Of a DNA stretch of 64,000 bases, positions 1 through 8,453 are shown piece by piece (position 1 is the first letter of the stretch; the number at the start of each line of letters is the position of its first letter). Under the pieces are notes generated by a model, which worked only from the letters and a program-made list of their open reading frames with translations, did no database searches and was not told where the DNA came from. This DNA is from Nostocoides sp039812405 (GTDB lineage: Bacteria > Actinomycetota > Actinomycetes > Actinomycetales > Dermatophilaceae). The stretch lies in NCBI GenBank assembly GCA_039812405.1, contig JBDIAL010000001.1, positions 1 through 64,000 of the forward strand. The letters run 5' to 3'. The translations under genes and the position numbers were made by a program.

Positions 1-134
1 CGGCGCCGGAGCCTCCGCATACCTCCCCACCCCGGCACCTCCCGGCGTCGGACGGGCCGCCGCGGTGGGCGCGCCGCCCGCGGCTGGGTAACCTGCTGCG
101 GAGCCCGCGACGCCGCCCGACGAAGGAGTCCCCC

Positions 135-899
135 GTGCAGATCACCGACCAGACCGCGGCCCTGGTGAGCGGCGGGGCCTCCGGGCTCGGCGAGGCGACC
201 GTGCGACGCCTCCACGCCGACGGCGCCGCGGTGGTCGTCCTCGACCTGCCGAGCTCTCCGGGGGAGTCCCTCGTGCGCGAGCTGGGCGGACGGGCCCGGT
301 TCGTCCCGGCCGACGTGCGCTCCGAGGACGACGTGCAGGCGGCGGTCGACGCCGCCTGCGAGCTCGGCGCGCTGCGGGTCGCCGTGACGTGCGCCGGCAT
401 CGGCACCCCCGGCCGGCTCGTCGGCCGCCGGGGACCGCTGCCGCTGGCCGACTTCCAGCGGGTCGTCGACATCAACCTCGTCGGGACCTTCAACGTGCTG
501 CGGCTCGCCGCGACGGCGATGACCGCCAACGAGCCGGTGGACGGGGATCGCGGGGTCTGCGTCCTCACGGCGAGCATCGCCGCCTACGACGGGCAGGTCG
601 GCCAGGCGGCGTATGCCGCGAGCAAGGGCGGCGTCGTCGGCCTCACCCTCTCCGCCGCGCGGGACCTCGCCGACAAGCAGGTGCGCGTCGTCACCGTCGC
701 GCCCGGGACCTTCGCGACCCCGATGCTCGCGGGCCTCCCCGAGGAGGCGACGGCCGTCCTCGAGGCCCAGGTCCCGCACCCCTCGCGGCTGGGCCGTCCT
801 GCGGAGTACGCCTCGCTCGTCCGCCATGTCGTCGACAACCCCATGCTCAACGGCGAGGTCATCCGCCTGGACGGCGCCCTCCGCATGCCCCCGCGCTGA
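135..899 (+). CDS. SDR-family dehydrogenase, 3-hydroxyacyl-CoA dehydrogenase type II-like
   Basis: A 254-residue short-chain dehydrogenase that probably oxidises a 3-hydroxyacyl-CoA or hydroxysteroid with NAD in the cytoplasm. The glycine-rich nucleotide loop SGGASGLG lies at residues 12-19, and the catalytic Ser147, Tyr160 and Lys164 (YAASK) are present. The C-terminal stretch APGTFATPMLAGLP followed by NGEVIRLDGALRMPPR is typical of the HSD17B10 / FabG-like type II hydroxyacyl-CoA dehydrogenases, as is the length. The GTG start is supported by AAGGAG at 123-128. It stands alone: nothing upstream is visible and downstream is a repeat-rich gap. The family is clear; the substrate is inferred from similarity. 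Confidence 0.88.
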   Translation: MQITDQTAALVSGGASGLGEATVRRLHADGAAVVVLDLPSSPGESLVRELGGRARFVPADVRSEDDVQAAVDAACELGALRVAVTCAGIGTPGRLVGRRGPLPLADFQRVVDINLVGTFNVLRLAATAMTANEPVDGDRGVCVLTASIAAYDGQVGQAAYAASKGGVVGLTLSAARDLADKQVRVVTVAPGTFATPMLAGLPEEATAVLEAQVPHPSRLGRPAEYASLVRHVVDNPMLNGEVIRLDGALRMPPR

Positions 900-965
900 C
901 CCTCCCGCTGGCTTCCCCTCCCGGACCCGGCCGCCGCCTCTCGCGGCCCCGCCAGCCCGGCGCCG

Positions 966-1050
966 CCCGGGGACCTTTATCGGGTTCCACGACAAAGGGT
1001 CACCTCACCCGATAACGCTTCCCCCGCACAGTGCCCCTTTGTCGGGTGAG
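966..1050. repeat. Intergenic TCGGGT/ACCCGA repeat element, copy A
   Basis: Contains CTTTATCGGGT, ACAAAGGGTCACCTCACCCG, ATAACGCTT and, inverted, CCTTTGTCGGGTGAGG. The arms CCTCACCCGA and TCGGGTGAGG can pair. The same words recur at 13359-13678 and 60618-60692. It sits in the convergent gap between the SDR gene and the secreted protease. No coding potential is evident. Confidence 0.8.
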
Positions 1051-1061
1051 GTTCTCCAGGA

Positions 1062-1167
1062 CGTATGCCGCCTCGTCGCGGCCGTCGGGCACGGGTGCCG
1101 TATGCCGCCCCGTCCGCGACCGGGGGGCGCCCGTCGGCAGGCGCCGTATGCCGCCTCGTCGCGGCCG
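1062..1167. repeat. Three imperfect direct copies of a GTATGCCGCC-type unit
   Basis: A 23-nt stretch beginning CGTATGCCGCCTCGTCGCGG occurs exactly at 1062-1084 and 1145-1167. A diverged copy starts at 1099. The GTATGC word is the one over-used throughout the window. The rest of the 899-1455 gap holds repeat copy A, two inverted repeats and no gene that I can support. Confidence 0.7.
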
Positions 1168-1204
1168 GCAGGCAATCCGTCGGCGGGGCGATGGCATACG
1201 AAAA

Positions 1205-1244
1205 CCGGGCCAGCTCATACCTGGCCCGGGCTGGTTCTTTTATA
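1205..1244. terminator. Probable bidirectional rho-independent terminator
   Basis: The arms CCGGGCCAG (1205-1213) and CTGGCCCGG (1221-1229) surround a 7-nt loop. A T-rich run follows at 1235-1242 on the plus strand, and AAAA precedes it, giving a T-run on the minus strand. It lies between converging genes. Confidence 0.6.
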
Positions 1245-1356
1245 GGCGGGCCGGGGCCCGCGGGCCGGGAGCGACACGCGGACAGAGCCGACCGACGCCC
1301 CCAGCGGACGACAGCAGGTGGGGCCCACCCTCCCGGCGAGGGCGGGCCCGCTGCCC

Positions 1357-1401
1357 GACGGTGCACCGCGCCGGGACTCGCGCCCGACCCGGTGCACCGT
1401 C
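1357..1401. terminator. Inverted repeat downstream of the secreted protease gene
   Basis: Perfect 11-bp arms, GACGGTGCACC (1357-1367) and GGTGCACCGTC (1391-1401), with a 23-nt loop. It lies 54 nt beyond the protease stop codon, so it may terminate or stabilise that transcript. There is no T-run, so the role is uncertain. Each arm contains the palindrome GGTGCACC. Confidence 0.4.
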
Positions 1402-1454
1402 AGCACACGGCCGTGAGACCGCGGCCACCGGCCCGCCCCGGCGCCGCCGACGCG

Positions 1455-4400
1455 TCAGCCCGTCACGGTGACGAGGGTCGACGCGACGGACACGCCGCCG
1501 ATGGTGTGGTCGAGGACGCCGAGGTAGGACCCGCCCGACTCGAGCCCCTTCCAACCGAGTCCGACCTGGCGCTGGTCGCGCGGCGCCACCGTGCCCGAGC
1601 CGTTCGCCGTCACCGACAGGGTCCCCCCCGTCGTGGCGGGGACGATCCAGCTGGCCAGGTCGTAGGGCGTGTTCGGCTTCGCGACGGCCCAGCCGTGGAC
1701 GACGAGGGTGTACGTCCCGTCCGCCGGACTGGCCAGGTCGATCTGCTCGTCGGTCCCTCCGTTGGTGCTCGAGGCCACGACGGATCCCCGGGAGTCGAGC
1801 AGGTAGAGGTCGAGATCGTCGTCGCCGTCGAGGCGCAGGGCCCACCGGGCGTGGGCCACGCCCTTGAGGGAGAAGGGCACCGCGGAGACTCCCGGACCCG
1901 ACTCACCCGGGGTGAAGGTCTGGTCGGGATCCTGGGAGATCGTCCCGGGAGTCGTCGTCTGCGGGACGAGGCCGTATGCCTTCGCCTCGTAGCGCCCGCC
2001 GATCCCGAACTCGACGGGGACCGCCACGGATCCGCTGACGCCCGAGCCGGAGACCTCCGCCGGGGCCTTGATCGCCGAGGCCTTGACCGCGATGGGGCTC
2101 CGCGCGGAGTACCCGCCGCCAGCCCACGTCAGCGCGCCGAACCGCCACGTCCCGACCGGCGCCGACCCCCGGTTGACCACGGTGACGGTGAACGTCGCGG
2201 ACTGCCCCGGGGCGAGGGTCAGCGTGGCGGGCTTGACCTGCACCGTGTAGCCGGCCGGAGCGGACACCGACGGCCGGTAGGTCACCCGCGTGGACGCGAC
2301 GCTGGTCACCGTCCGGGTCACGGTCGCCGAGCCCGGCACGCTCTCGATGCCGATGGAGGCGAGGTTGAGGTCGGCCGCCGTCGTCGGGATGCCCTCCTCG
2401 GCGAGCGCCGCACAGGTCGCGGCAGGGTCGACGAAGACCTCCGGTCCCTCGGCGCACAGGAAGCCGAGATAGTCGTCGAACCCGGCATCGTAGACGAGCC
2501 CCGGCTGGAACGCCGAGCCCTTCGCCGACGGCTTGCCGAGCATGGCGAGGCCGGCGCCCATGGCGAACGGGCCCGCCTGGGTCTTGCGGTCGTTGTCCCG
2601 GACCTTCTGGTATGCCGTCGTCATGATCGCCGACTTGGCCTCCGCCGCCGACCAGGTCGGGTGCGCCTGCTTCAGGAGCGCGAGGGTGCCGGCGACGACC
2701 GGGCTCGCCATCGAGGTGCCGGCGATGGCCTGGAACAGCTGACCGGAGGGCTGGGTCCCGGGCACCGGGTCCGGCGTGTTGCCGGCGAGGATCTGGACGC
2801 CGGGTGCCGAGATGTCGGGCTTGACGATGTCGCCTGCCGTGGGGTTCTCCCCCCTGCTGGAGAACAGCGCGACCGTCGGCGTCGGGTAGAAGGCGCGGGT
2901 CACGCCGCGGTTCTCGATGCTGGCGACGGGACGCTTCGTCGTGCGGAGGTAGGTGAGGATCGACTTGGACGGCGTCTTGTCGATCATGACCGTCGGGACG
3001 AAGAAGTTGTCGGAGAAGAGGTTGTCGACGTCGGTCTGGTTGTAGAGCACCATCCCGACGCCTCCGGCCTGCTGGACCGCGAAGCTCTTGTCGACCCGGC
3101 CGTTCTGACCGCGCCCGCACAGGACGATCCGGCCCCTGACCTTCGCCGGGTCGAGCGCGCCGGGGAGACACAGCTCGGAGCCCGCGGCGGCGCCGTTGAC
3201 GATCGGGGACCGCTTGAGGCCCGGCGTGATGGAGGCGCCGGTCACGAGGACGCCGTTGCCGAGACGCACGACCCCTCGGTAGAGCGTCGGGTAGGTCGTG
3301 GCACCGACGCTCGTCACCCACGGGACGTCGGCCGGGCCGCCGATGGTGGCCGCGCCCGGGCCGTCGTTGCCCGCCGCGACCGCGGTGAAGACACCCGCGT
3401 CGGCGGCGAAGAGGAAGGCGATGGTGTCGGCCGTGACGGTCGCGGCGCCCCCTCCGATGGAGTAGTTGATGACGTCGACGCCGTCTGCCACCGCCTGGTC
3501 GATGGCACCGGCGAGGTCGGAGGTGTAGCCGCCCGCCTCACCGAGGGCCTTGTAGGCGATGACCTGCGCGTCGGGCGCGATGCCCGAGATGACGCCCTTG
3601 CTCACCCCGAAGACGGAGGCCTTGACGTCGGCGTTGCCGGCCGCCGTCGTGGCGGTGTGGGTGCCGTGGCCGTCGTCGTCGCGGGCCGAGTCGAACTCGT
3701 AGGGCTCCAGGCCGGTGTTGGCCTTGTAGGTGTCGAGGAACTCCCGGGCGCCGACCAGCTTGTTGTTGCACGTGAACGGCTTGTCGTTGGGGTTCCAGGC
3801 GGTGTTTCCGAAGTCGCAGGCCGACCGCTCGCTCGTGTCGAAGGTCGGGGCCGGCGGGAGCTTGGGATTCGCGGCGAGGCTCGGGCTCTCCGGCCAGATG
3901 CCGGTGTCGATGACACCGACGAGGACGCCCCGGCCGGTGATCCCCTGGGCGTATGCCTGGCCCTTGGCCGTCAGGCCGAGGAAGGAGTTGAGACCGTTGC
4001 GGTCGACGGCCCCGCCGGACGACGACGTCGGGGCCGTCGTGTCGGCGGCCGCCGGGTGCCGCAGCTCGTCGGGCAGGACGGCGGCGACCCCGGCGGTGCG
4101 CGCCAGCCGCTCGGCCCCTCGCAGGTCGGTCCGCACGGCGAACCCGTTGAGGGCGTTGGTGTAGTCCTGCACCTTGCGCGACGAGGCGATGCCGGCCGAC
4201 GTCAGGACCTTGGCGTGCGCCGCGCGCATCGCCGCCTTCCGCGACCTCGCGGCCGACGAGTGCAGCTCGGCGACGCCGACCGACTTCACGAGCGGATCGG
4301 CCTTCATCACGACGATGTAGCTGCCGGTCGTGCTCTTGGTGACCTTGATCGGGCTGGAGCCGACCGTCGGGGTCGAGGCGGCCGGCGCCGCCTCGCTCGA

Positions 4401-4460
4401 CGACATCGACAGGCCGAGCGCGAGGGCCCCCGCGCCGACGACAGCGAGAACGCGTTTCAC
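1455..4460 (-). CDS. Secreted subtilisin-like serine protease (S8) with inhibitor I9 and PA domains
   Basis: A 1001-residue exported protease. A Sec signal peptide occupies about residues 1-25 (ending near SSEAAPA). An I9 propeptide-like region spans about 45-135. The S8 catalytic domain has Asp185 (VIDTGIWP), His265 (DGHGTHT) and Ser583 (GTSMASP). A protease-associated insert lies at about 430-500, followed by Fn3-like and C-terminal beta-sandwich regions (DGDDDLDLYLLDS resembles a PPC domain). The start is GTG at 4460, because AGGAGG lies 8 nt upstream and the signal peptide begins there; longer readings upstream lack these. It likely degrades extracellular protein. No export or immunity partner is adjacent. 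Confidence 0.93.
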   Translation of the reverse strand: MKRVLAVVGAGALALGLSMSSSEAAPAASTPTVGSSPIKVTKSTTGSYIVVMKADPLVKSVGVAELHSSAARSRKAAMRAAHAKVLTSAGIASSRKVQDYTNALNGFAVRTDLRGAERLARTAGVAAVLPDELRHPAAADTTAPTSSSGGAVDRNGLNSFLGLTAKGQAYAQGITGRGVLVGVIDTGIWPESPSLAANPKLPPAPTFDTSERSACDFGNTAWNPNDKPFTCNNKLVGAREFLDTYKANTGLEPYEFDSARDDDGHGTHTATTAAGNADVKASVFGVSKGVISGIAPDAQVIAYKALGEAGGYTSDLAGAIDQAVADGVDVINYSIGGGAATVTADTIAFLFAADAGVFTAVAAGNDGPGAATIGGPADVPWVTSVGATTYPTLYRGVVRLGNGVLVTGASITPGLKRSPIVNGAAAGSELCLPGALDPAKVRGRIVLCGRGQNGRVDKSFAVQQAGGVGMVLYNQTDVDNLFSDNFFVPTVMIDKTPSKSILTYLRTTKRPVASIENRGVTRAFYPTPTVALFSSRGENPTAGDIVKPDISAPGVQILAGNTPDPVPGTQPSGQLFQAIAGTSMASPVVAGTLALLKQAHPTWSAAEAKSAIMTTAYQKVRDNDRKTQAGPFAMGAGLAMLGKPSAKGSAFQPGLVYDAGFDDYLGFLCAEGPEVFVDPAATCAALAEEGIPTTAADLNLASIGIESVPGSATVTRTVTSVASTRVTYRPSVSAPAGYTVQVKPATLTLAPGQSATFTVTVVNRGSAPVGTWRFGALTWAGGGYSARSPIAVKASAIKAPAEVSGSGVSGSVAVPVEFGIGGRYEAKAYGLVPQTTTPGTISQDPDQTFTPGESGPGVSAVPFSLKGVAHARWALRLDGDDDLDLYLLDSRGSVVASSTNGGTDEQIDLASPADGTYTLVVHGWAVAKPNTPYDLASWIVPATTGGTLSVTANGSGTVAPRDQRQVGLGWKGLESGGSYLGVLDHTIGGVSVASTLVTVTG

Positions 4461-4632
4461 GACAATGACCTCCTGGCGCCGGTGTGCTGGACCGGCTCGA
4501 CGGAACCTCCACCTCGGCCGCGGCTCGGACACCCCTCCAAGAGCAACCTGCTCAGAACCTACTGGTCGACACCGACAGCCGCCACCCCGGTGGTGCCCTC
4601 GAGGCCGGCCCAGGGGCAGGGGGGCCGAGTCG

Positions 4633-4929
4633 CTACACGCGGGGTGGGCAGCGGAACGGACCCCGGCGTCCACCGCCGTGGTAGGCGTGCACCGCTCCCC
4701 CGACGACCAGCTCCGCATACGCACCGTCCGTCGGGACCTGGGCGTAGCGCATCCCCGGCCGGGGGCAGCCGCAGGACGCGTCCGACCAGGTGACGCGGGC
4801 GGCGACCCGCACCTCGACGGACTCCACGTCGACGCCGAGGTATGCCGCGAGGTCCGCCCGCGCCTCGGCGAGCCACGGCCCGAGGGCCGGGTCGACCCCG
4901 GCGTCCGGCGGCAGCTGGGGCCGCGTCAC
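4633..4929 (-). CDS. Small conserved hypothetical protein (98 aa)
   Basis: Its GTG start overlaps the stop codon of the upstream peptidase-like gene (GTGA), so translation is probably coupled. The core VTWSDASCGCPRPGMRY, followed by QVPTDGAYAELVV and HAYHGG, resembles a conserved actinobacterial and cyanobacterial small-protein motif of unknown function (V-T-W-x-D-x-S-x-G-C-P-x-P-G-M). The two Cys in SCGCP are conserved in that motif. There is no signal peptide or membrane segment. The tail is basic and ends CPPRV. A role linked to the hydrolase is suggested only by position. Confidence 0.72.
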   Translation of the reverse strand: MTRPQLPPDAGVDPALGPWLAEARADLAAYLGVDVESVEVRVAARVTWSDASCGCPRPGMRYAQVPTDGAYAELVVGGAVHAYHGGGRRGPFRCPPRV

Positions 4930-6206
4930 GCGAGGCCGCGCGCCATCCGGTCCAGCCGGCGGAAGACGTCCGCGTCGGCGCGCAGCCCGTCGTGCTCGAA
5001 CTGGTTGGTCACCCACGCCCGGGCCCGCCCGGTGCGGGAGACGACCTCGAGGGAGGCCTGGGCGTCGACGTACATGTCGTCGTAGTAGACGGCCGCCGCG
5101 ACCGGGACCTCGTTGTGCACGAGGCGATCAGGGTCGTAGAGCCGGCCCCAGTCGTCCCGCGCGGCGAGGATCTCGGCGGCGCCGGCATACGGACGCATGG
5201 CCTGCTCCTGGGTGAACCGCCAGGGCTCGATGATCTCGCCGACGAGCAGGAGGTCGTCGGCGTCCCGTGAGGTCTCGGGGAAGGCCCCCCGCACCCGCTC
5301 GGCCGCCCAGTCGGTCGCCGGGCCCTCGGAGTAGATCGGCTCGTGGATGAGCGCGAAGAGCGGCTGGGTGATCATCGCCGTCCGCTCGGCGACCGCGGCG
5401 AGGAAGACCGGCGTCAGCTGCCCGCCGGACACGGCGTCACCGAGCAGCTGGTGCACCTCCGCCGACCCCGTCGACATCCCGAGGGCGAGGCCGAGGGCCT
5501 GGAGCCGGTCCACCGTCATCGGGTCGCCGGTCGGCAGCGTCGTCTCCCCCCGGCGGACGATGTCGGCGACCTCGCGCAGGCGCGCCCGGTCGCCGGGCCA
5601 CCGCGCGTGGTGCTCGCGGTTCTTGCCGACGATGCGCGGCCAGGTGCGCTGGTACACCTCCTCGGCGGTCAGCCCGATCGGCGGCACCCCGCCCGTGACG
5701 AGACACCGCTCGAGCCCCTCGGGGGCCTGGGAGAGGTAGGCGAACGTGCAGAAGCCGCCGTAGGACTGGCCGAGGGTGCTCCACCGCGCCCCGTCCGCGA
5801 GGCGCTCCCGGAACAGCTCGGCGTCGCCGACGATCGCGTCGGCGCGCAGCCGGCCGGCATAGGAGGCGACGGCCGCGTCGCTCCCGAGCTCGGCCACGCG
5901 CTGCGGCGTGAGGGGCGTCGAGCGGCCGGTCCCCCGCTGGTCGAGGAGGAGGACCCGGTAGCGCTCGACGGCCGCGTCGATCCACCCCTCCCGGCGGACC
6001 GGCCGGGGCGAGGCGCCTCCCGGGCCGCCCTGGAGGAAGACGATCCACGGCAGTTCGTGCGGACGGGGGTGCTCGGCGCCGACGACCTCCCGGGCATACA
6101 CCTCGATGGTCGGACCGTCCGGGCTCGCGTGGTCCAGCGGCGCGGTGACCCAGTGGTCGGCGAGGCGCAGTCCGGGGATCCCGTCGTCGTATGCCATGCC
6201 GGCCAT
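4926..6206 (-). CDS. Alpha/beta hydrolase, proline iminopeptidase family (S33)
   Basis: A 426-residue cytosolic serine peptidase-like hydrolase. The oxyanion-hole motif LQGGPGGA is at about 58-65, DQRGTGRS at 89-96, and the nucleophile elbow GQSYGG puts Ser148 at the centre. The helical cap between about 180 and 300 is typical of prolyl aminopeptidases, which remove N-terminal proline from peptides. An ATG three codons downstream (6197) is an equally possible start; no strong Shine-Dalgarno sequence separates the two. The 98-aa gene is coupled to its end. Together with the neighbouring secreted protease it could serve peptide utilisation (inference). Confidence 0.88.
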   Translation of the reverse strand: MAGMAYDDGIPGLRLADHWVTAPLDHASPDGPTIEVYAREVVGAEHPRPHELPWIVFLQGGPGGASPRPVRREGWIDAAVERYRVLLLDQRGTGRSTPLTPQRVAELGSDAAVASYAGRLRADAIVGDAELFRERLADGARWSTLGQSYGGFCTFAYLSQAPEGLERCLVTGGVPPIGLTAEEVYQRTWPRIVGKNREHHARWPGDRARLREVADIVRRGETTLPTGDPMTVDRLQALGLALGMSTGSAEVHQLLGDAVSGGQLTPVFLAAVAERTAMITQPLFALIHEPIYSEGPATDWAAERVRGAFPETSRDADDLLLVGEIIEPWRFTQEQAMRPYAGAAEILAARDDWGRLYDPDRLVHNEVPVAAAVYYDDMYVDAQASLEVVSRTGRARAWVTNQFEHDGLRADADVFRRLDRMARGLA

Positions 6207-6398
6207 TGTGGGCCCTCGCGCCGCTCCCCTCCCCGGGCCCCCGGCACATCTGCTGTCTCCGATCGGTCACGGATCGGCGTGTTGCGGCGATTCGTCGCTC
6301 ACCCGGGTCGGATGAGGTGCGACCCTGGGCCGGTCGTTATGCTCGACGCCGCCTGCCGGGCACCGCTGCGCGGCCCCCTACTGCACCAAAGGACTGAC

Positions 6399-6791
6399 AT
6401 GGACTACTTCAACAGCTTCTGGCACATCATCTGGACGATGTTCTGGGTGTTCGCCTTCGTGGCCTACCTCATCGCCCTCTTCTCGATCATCACCGACCTG
6501 TTCCGCGACAAGGATCTCAGCGGCATCGCCAAGGCGGTCTGGGTGATCTTCCTCTTCTTCCTCCCGTTCCTCACCGCCCTGATCTACCTCATCGCCCGGG
6601 GCGACGGCATGGCCCGGCGGAGCGCCAAGGAGGCCAAGGCCAGCCAGGAGCGCGCCAACGAGTACATCCGCGAGGTCGCGGGCACGAGCCCGGCCGACGA
6701 GATCGCCAAGGCCAAGGGCCTGCTCGACGCCGGCGTGATCAGCTCCGACGAGTACGAGCGGCTCAAGGCAGCCGCCCTCGCACGCGGCTGA
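6399..6791 (+). CDS. Membrane protein with C-terminal SHOCT domain
   Basis: 130 residues. Two hydrophobic segments (about 9-33 and 45-66) form a PLDc_N-like membrane anchor. A charged linker leads to the SHOCT motif at about 100-128 (EIAKAKGLLDAGVISSDEYE), a short domain associated with oligomerisation or binding. ATG at 6399 follows AAAGGA with proper spacing. The function is unknown; such proteins are common and often appear near envelope or stress genes. It ends at the strong hairpin shared with the converging gene. Confidence 0.85.
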   Translation: MDYFNSFWHIIWTMFWVFAFVAYLIALFSIITDLFRDKDLSGIAKAVWVIFLFFLPFLTALIYLIARGDGMARRSAKEAKASQERANEYIREVAGTSPADEIAKAKGLLDAGVISSDEYERLKAAALARG

Positions 6792-6836
6792 TCACGCACG
6801 CCGGCAGGGTGCCCGGCAGCTGACGGACAAGACAAG

Positions 6837-6873
6837 GGGTGGGCCCCCGCCGAGACTCGGCGGGGGCCCACCC
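6837..6873. terminator. Strong bidirectional terminator hairpin
   Basis: Perfect 18-bp arms (6837-6854 and 6856-6873) with a single-base centre: GGGTGGGCCCCCGCCGAG pairs with its exact complement. It sits between the converging SHOCT gene and the phage-holin-family gene and is followed by TTATCTC. Confidence 0.85.
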
Positions 6874-6920
6874 TTATCTCTCCGCTATCTCTCCGCGGGT
6901 GCGGGACCCGAGGTGCGCGG

Positions 6921-7322
6921 TCAGGCCGCGGACCCGGCGTCCCGCCGCTGCTTGACCTGCCGCTTGGTCCACCAGCCAAGCAGGATCCAGCCGCCGAGCG
7001 CGGTGATGATCCACACGAGGAGGGGGGTGACGATCCAGGCCGTCACCCCGCTGATCGACAGGCCGTCCTTGAACAGCGTCGCGATGAACAGGGCGAGCAG
7101 CGTCGAGACGAGGCCGATCCCACCGAGCACCGCCGAGGCATACTGCCGCGCCATGTTGAAGACGAACGGCGTGAGGATCGCGTTGGCCACGACGAAGACG
7201 AGCACGGCGATGACGAAGCCGCTCGCGTGGATCGTCACCCCGTCCACCACGGCCGAGACGATGAGCAGCGCGAGGGCTGCCGTGATGATGTTGACGACGG
7301 TGCTGGTGATGAAGCGGATCAT
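6921..7322 (-). CDS. Phage holin family 4-type membrane protein (superfamily IV)
   Basis: 133 residues with four hydrophobic segments (about 8-30, 35-55, 62-85 and 95-118). The tail is basic (WWTKRQVKQRRDAG). Sequence such as VVDGVTIHASGF and ANAILTPFV matches the widespread phage_holin_4_2 / DUF-type family found in most actinobacteria. In bacteria these are housekeeping membrane proteins of unknown role; there is no lysis cassette here, so the name should not be read as phage. The ATG start has an upstream GGAAGGAC. Confidence 0.85.
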   Translation of the reverse strand: MIRFITSTVVNIITAALALLIVSAVVDGVTIHASGFVIAVLVFVVANAILTPFVFNMARQYASAVLGGIGLVSTLLALFIATLFKDGLSISGVTAWIVTPLLVWIITALGGWILLGWWTKRQVKQRRDAGSAA

Positions 7323-7419
7323 CTCGGGCGTCCTTCCGGAGGTGGCTGTGCGCCCATCGTCCTGCCCCGGCGCGCCGGATGCCAGGGGGGCGCGCCGGAT
7401 TCACCCCCCGCGGGCGACC

Positions 7420-8238
7420 TCAGGAGGCCACGCGGCCCATGCTGAGGAACCGGGCGATGAGCGCCTGGACGCCAGGGTCCCCCAGGACGGTGAGGTGTCC
7501 CTTGTCGTGGACGAGGCGCAGCGTGCAGTCGGGGATGAGCAGCCGGGTCTCGGAGAACAGCCACCGCTCGTAGAAGCGGTCCCTCCCGCCCCCGACGAGC
7601 AGGGTCGGCGCGAGGATGGGGGAGGCGCACTCGCCGAGGTCGAAGCCGTCCTCCGCCTCCATCGTCGTCGCCATGTCGGCGAGTCCCTGCCGGTCGCGCA
7701 GGACGATCGGCGCGATCCCGTATGCCACACCGCGGGCGACCGTCCGCCCGCAGTACGGCGGCACGAGCGCCCCGGCGAGGACGGCGGCGGCCCGCCGCGT
7801 CCGCCCCTCGCGGATCAGATCGGCGACCCGCGCCTGCATCGACCGCCCGTAGGCGCCGAGGCGGCAGGCGCTGCTGCCGATGACGAGACGCCGCACGACC
7901 TCGGGGTGGTCGGCCGCGAGCTGCTGGGCGATGCTGCCGCCCGTCGACACGCCGACGACGTCGACCGGCTCGCCCCAGGTCTCCCGGATCGCGTGGGCGT
8001 GCTCGGCCGCCAGCTCCCCGATCGTCAGGCCCCTGGGCAGGCCGGGCCGCCGGTTCGTCACGACGAGCCGCCGCGACGTCTCGAGCGCCCGGACCGGACC
8101 GAGCGCCCCGGTGACCGTCGAGCTGCCGGACACCCCGGTCACCGGCATGAGCCCGGCGAGCACGAGGACCGGAGCGCCGTCGGGCCGGCCCACCGCGGCA
8201 TACGGAAGGGTCCCCATGACCCCACGCTCGATGTCCAT
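7420..8238 (-). CDS. Alpha/beta hydrolase
   Basis: 272 residues with the nucleophile elbow GVSTGGS (Ser at about 118), an acid in GGGRDRFY and a histidine in VHDKGHLTVLG, giving a full Ser-Asp-His triad. This looks like a cytosolic esterase or lipase-type enzyme. It is divergent from the thioesterase/acyl-CoA operon, with a dyad in the shared upstream region, so it may belong to the same regulon. The start at 8238 is tentative; MGTLPYAA eight residues on is an alternative. The substrate cannot be told from sequence. Confidence 0.8.
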   Translation of the reverse strand: MDIERGVMGTLPYAAVGRPDGAPVLVLAGLMPVTGVSGSSTVTGALGPVRALETSRRLVVTNRRPGLPRGLTIGELAAEHAHAIRETWGEPVDVVGVSTGGSIAQQLAADHPEVVRRLVIGSSACRLGAYGRSMQARVADLIREGRTRRAAAVLAGALVPPYCGRTVARGVAYGIAPIVLRDRQGLADMATTMEAEDGFDLGECASPILAPTLLVGGGRDRFYERWLFSETRLLIPDCTLRLVHDKGHLTVLGDPGVQALIARFLSMGRVAS

Positions 8239-8379
8239 GCGCGCAACCGTCGCACCGTTGGATGCGAGCAGGCTGGACGTCGCCGGGGGCGCAGACGGGG
8301 CAGAACCGGCACGACCCGGGCGCGGGGTCTTGACAGGGGGTGGCACCGTCGAGGACCGTTCGTATGTCGCAACAGCGCG

Positions 8380-8394
8380 TTCGCATCGTGCGAA
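8380..8394. promoter_or_regulatory. Operator-like palindrome in divergent promoter region
   Basis: TTCGCA-TCG-TGCGAA is a perfect 6-bp dyad between the hydrolase (minus) and the thioesterase operon (plus). A TTGACA -35-like hexamer lies at 8330-8335, but I see no convincing -10 at the standard spacing. A repressor site is plausible; no regulator gene is adjacent. Confidence 0.4.
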
Positions 8395-8453
8395 ACGCAG
8401 CGGGGCTCGTCGGCCCCGCCCGGGTGAGAGGCAGGACAGGGTTGGCGGACCGC

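Noticed and set aside
1065..4793. 1242-residue open frame opposite the secreted protease
   Set aside because: It mirrors the subtilase gene; composition is Arg/Gly/Val repetitive, there are no domains and no ribosome site. High-GC antisense shadow.
6921..7322. Phage lysis module
   Set aside because: The holin-family name refers to a common chromosomal membrane protein; no endolysin or other phage gene is nearby.
8380..8394. LexA (SOS) box
   Set aside because: The palindrome TTCGCA-TCG-TGCGAA does not fit the actinobacterial GAAC-n4-GTTC consensus.
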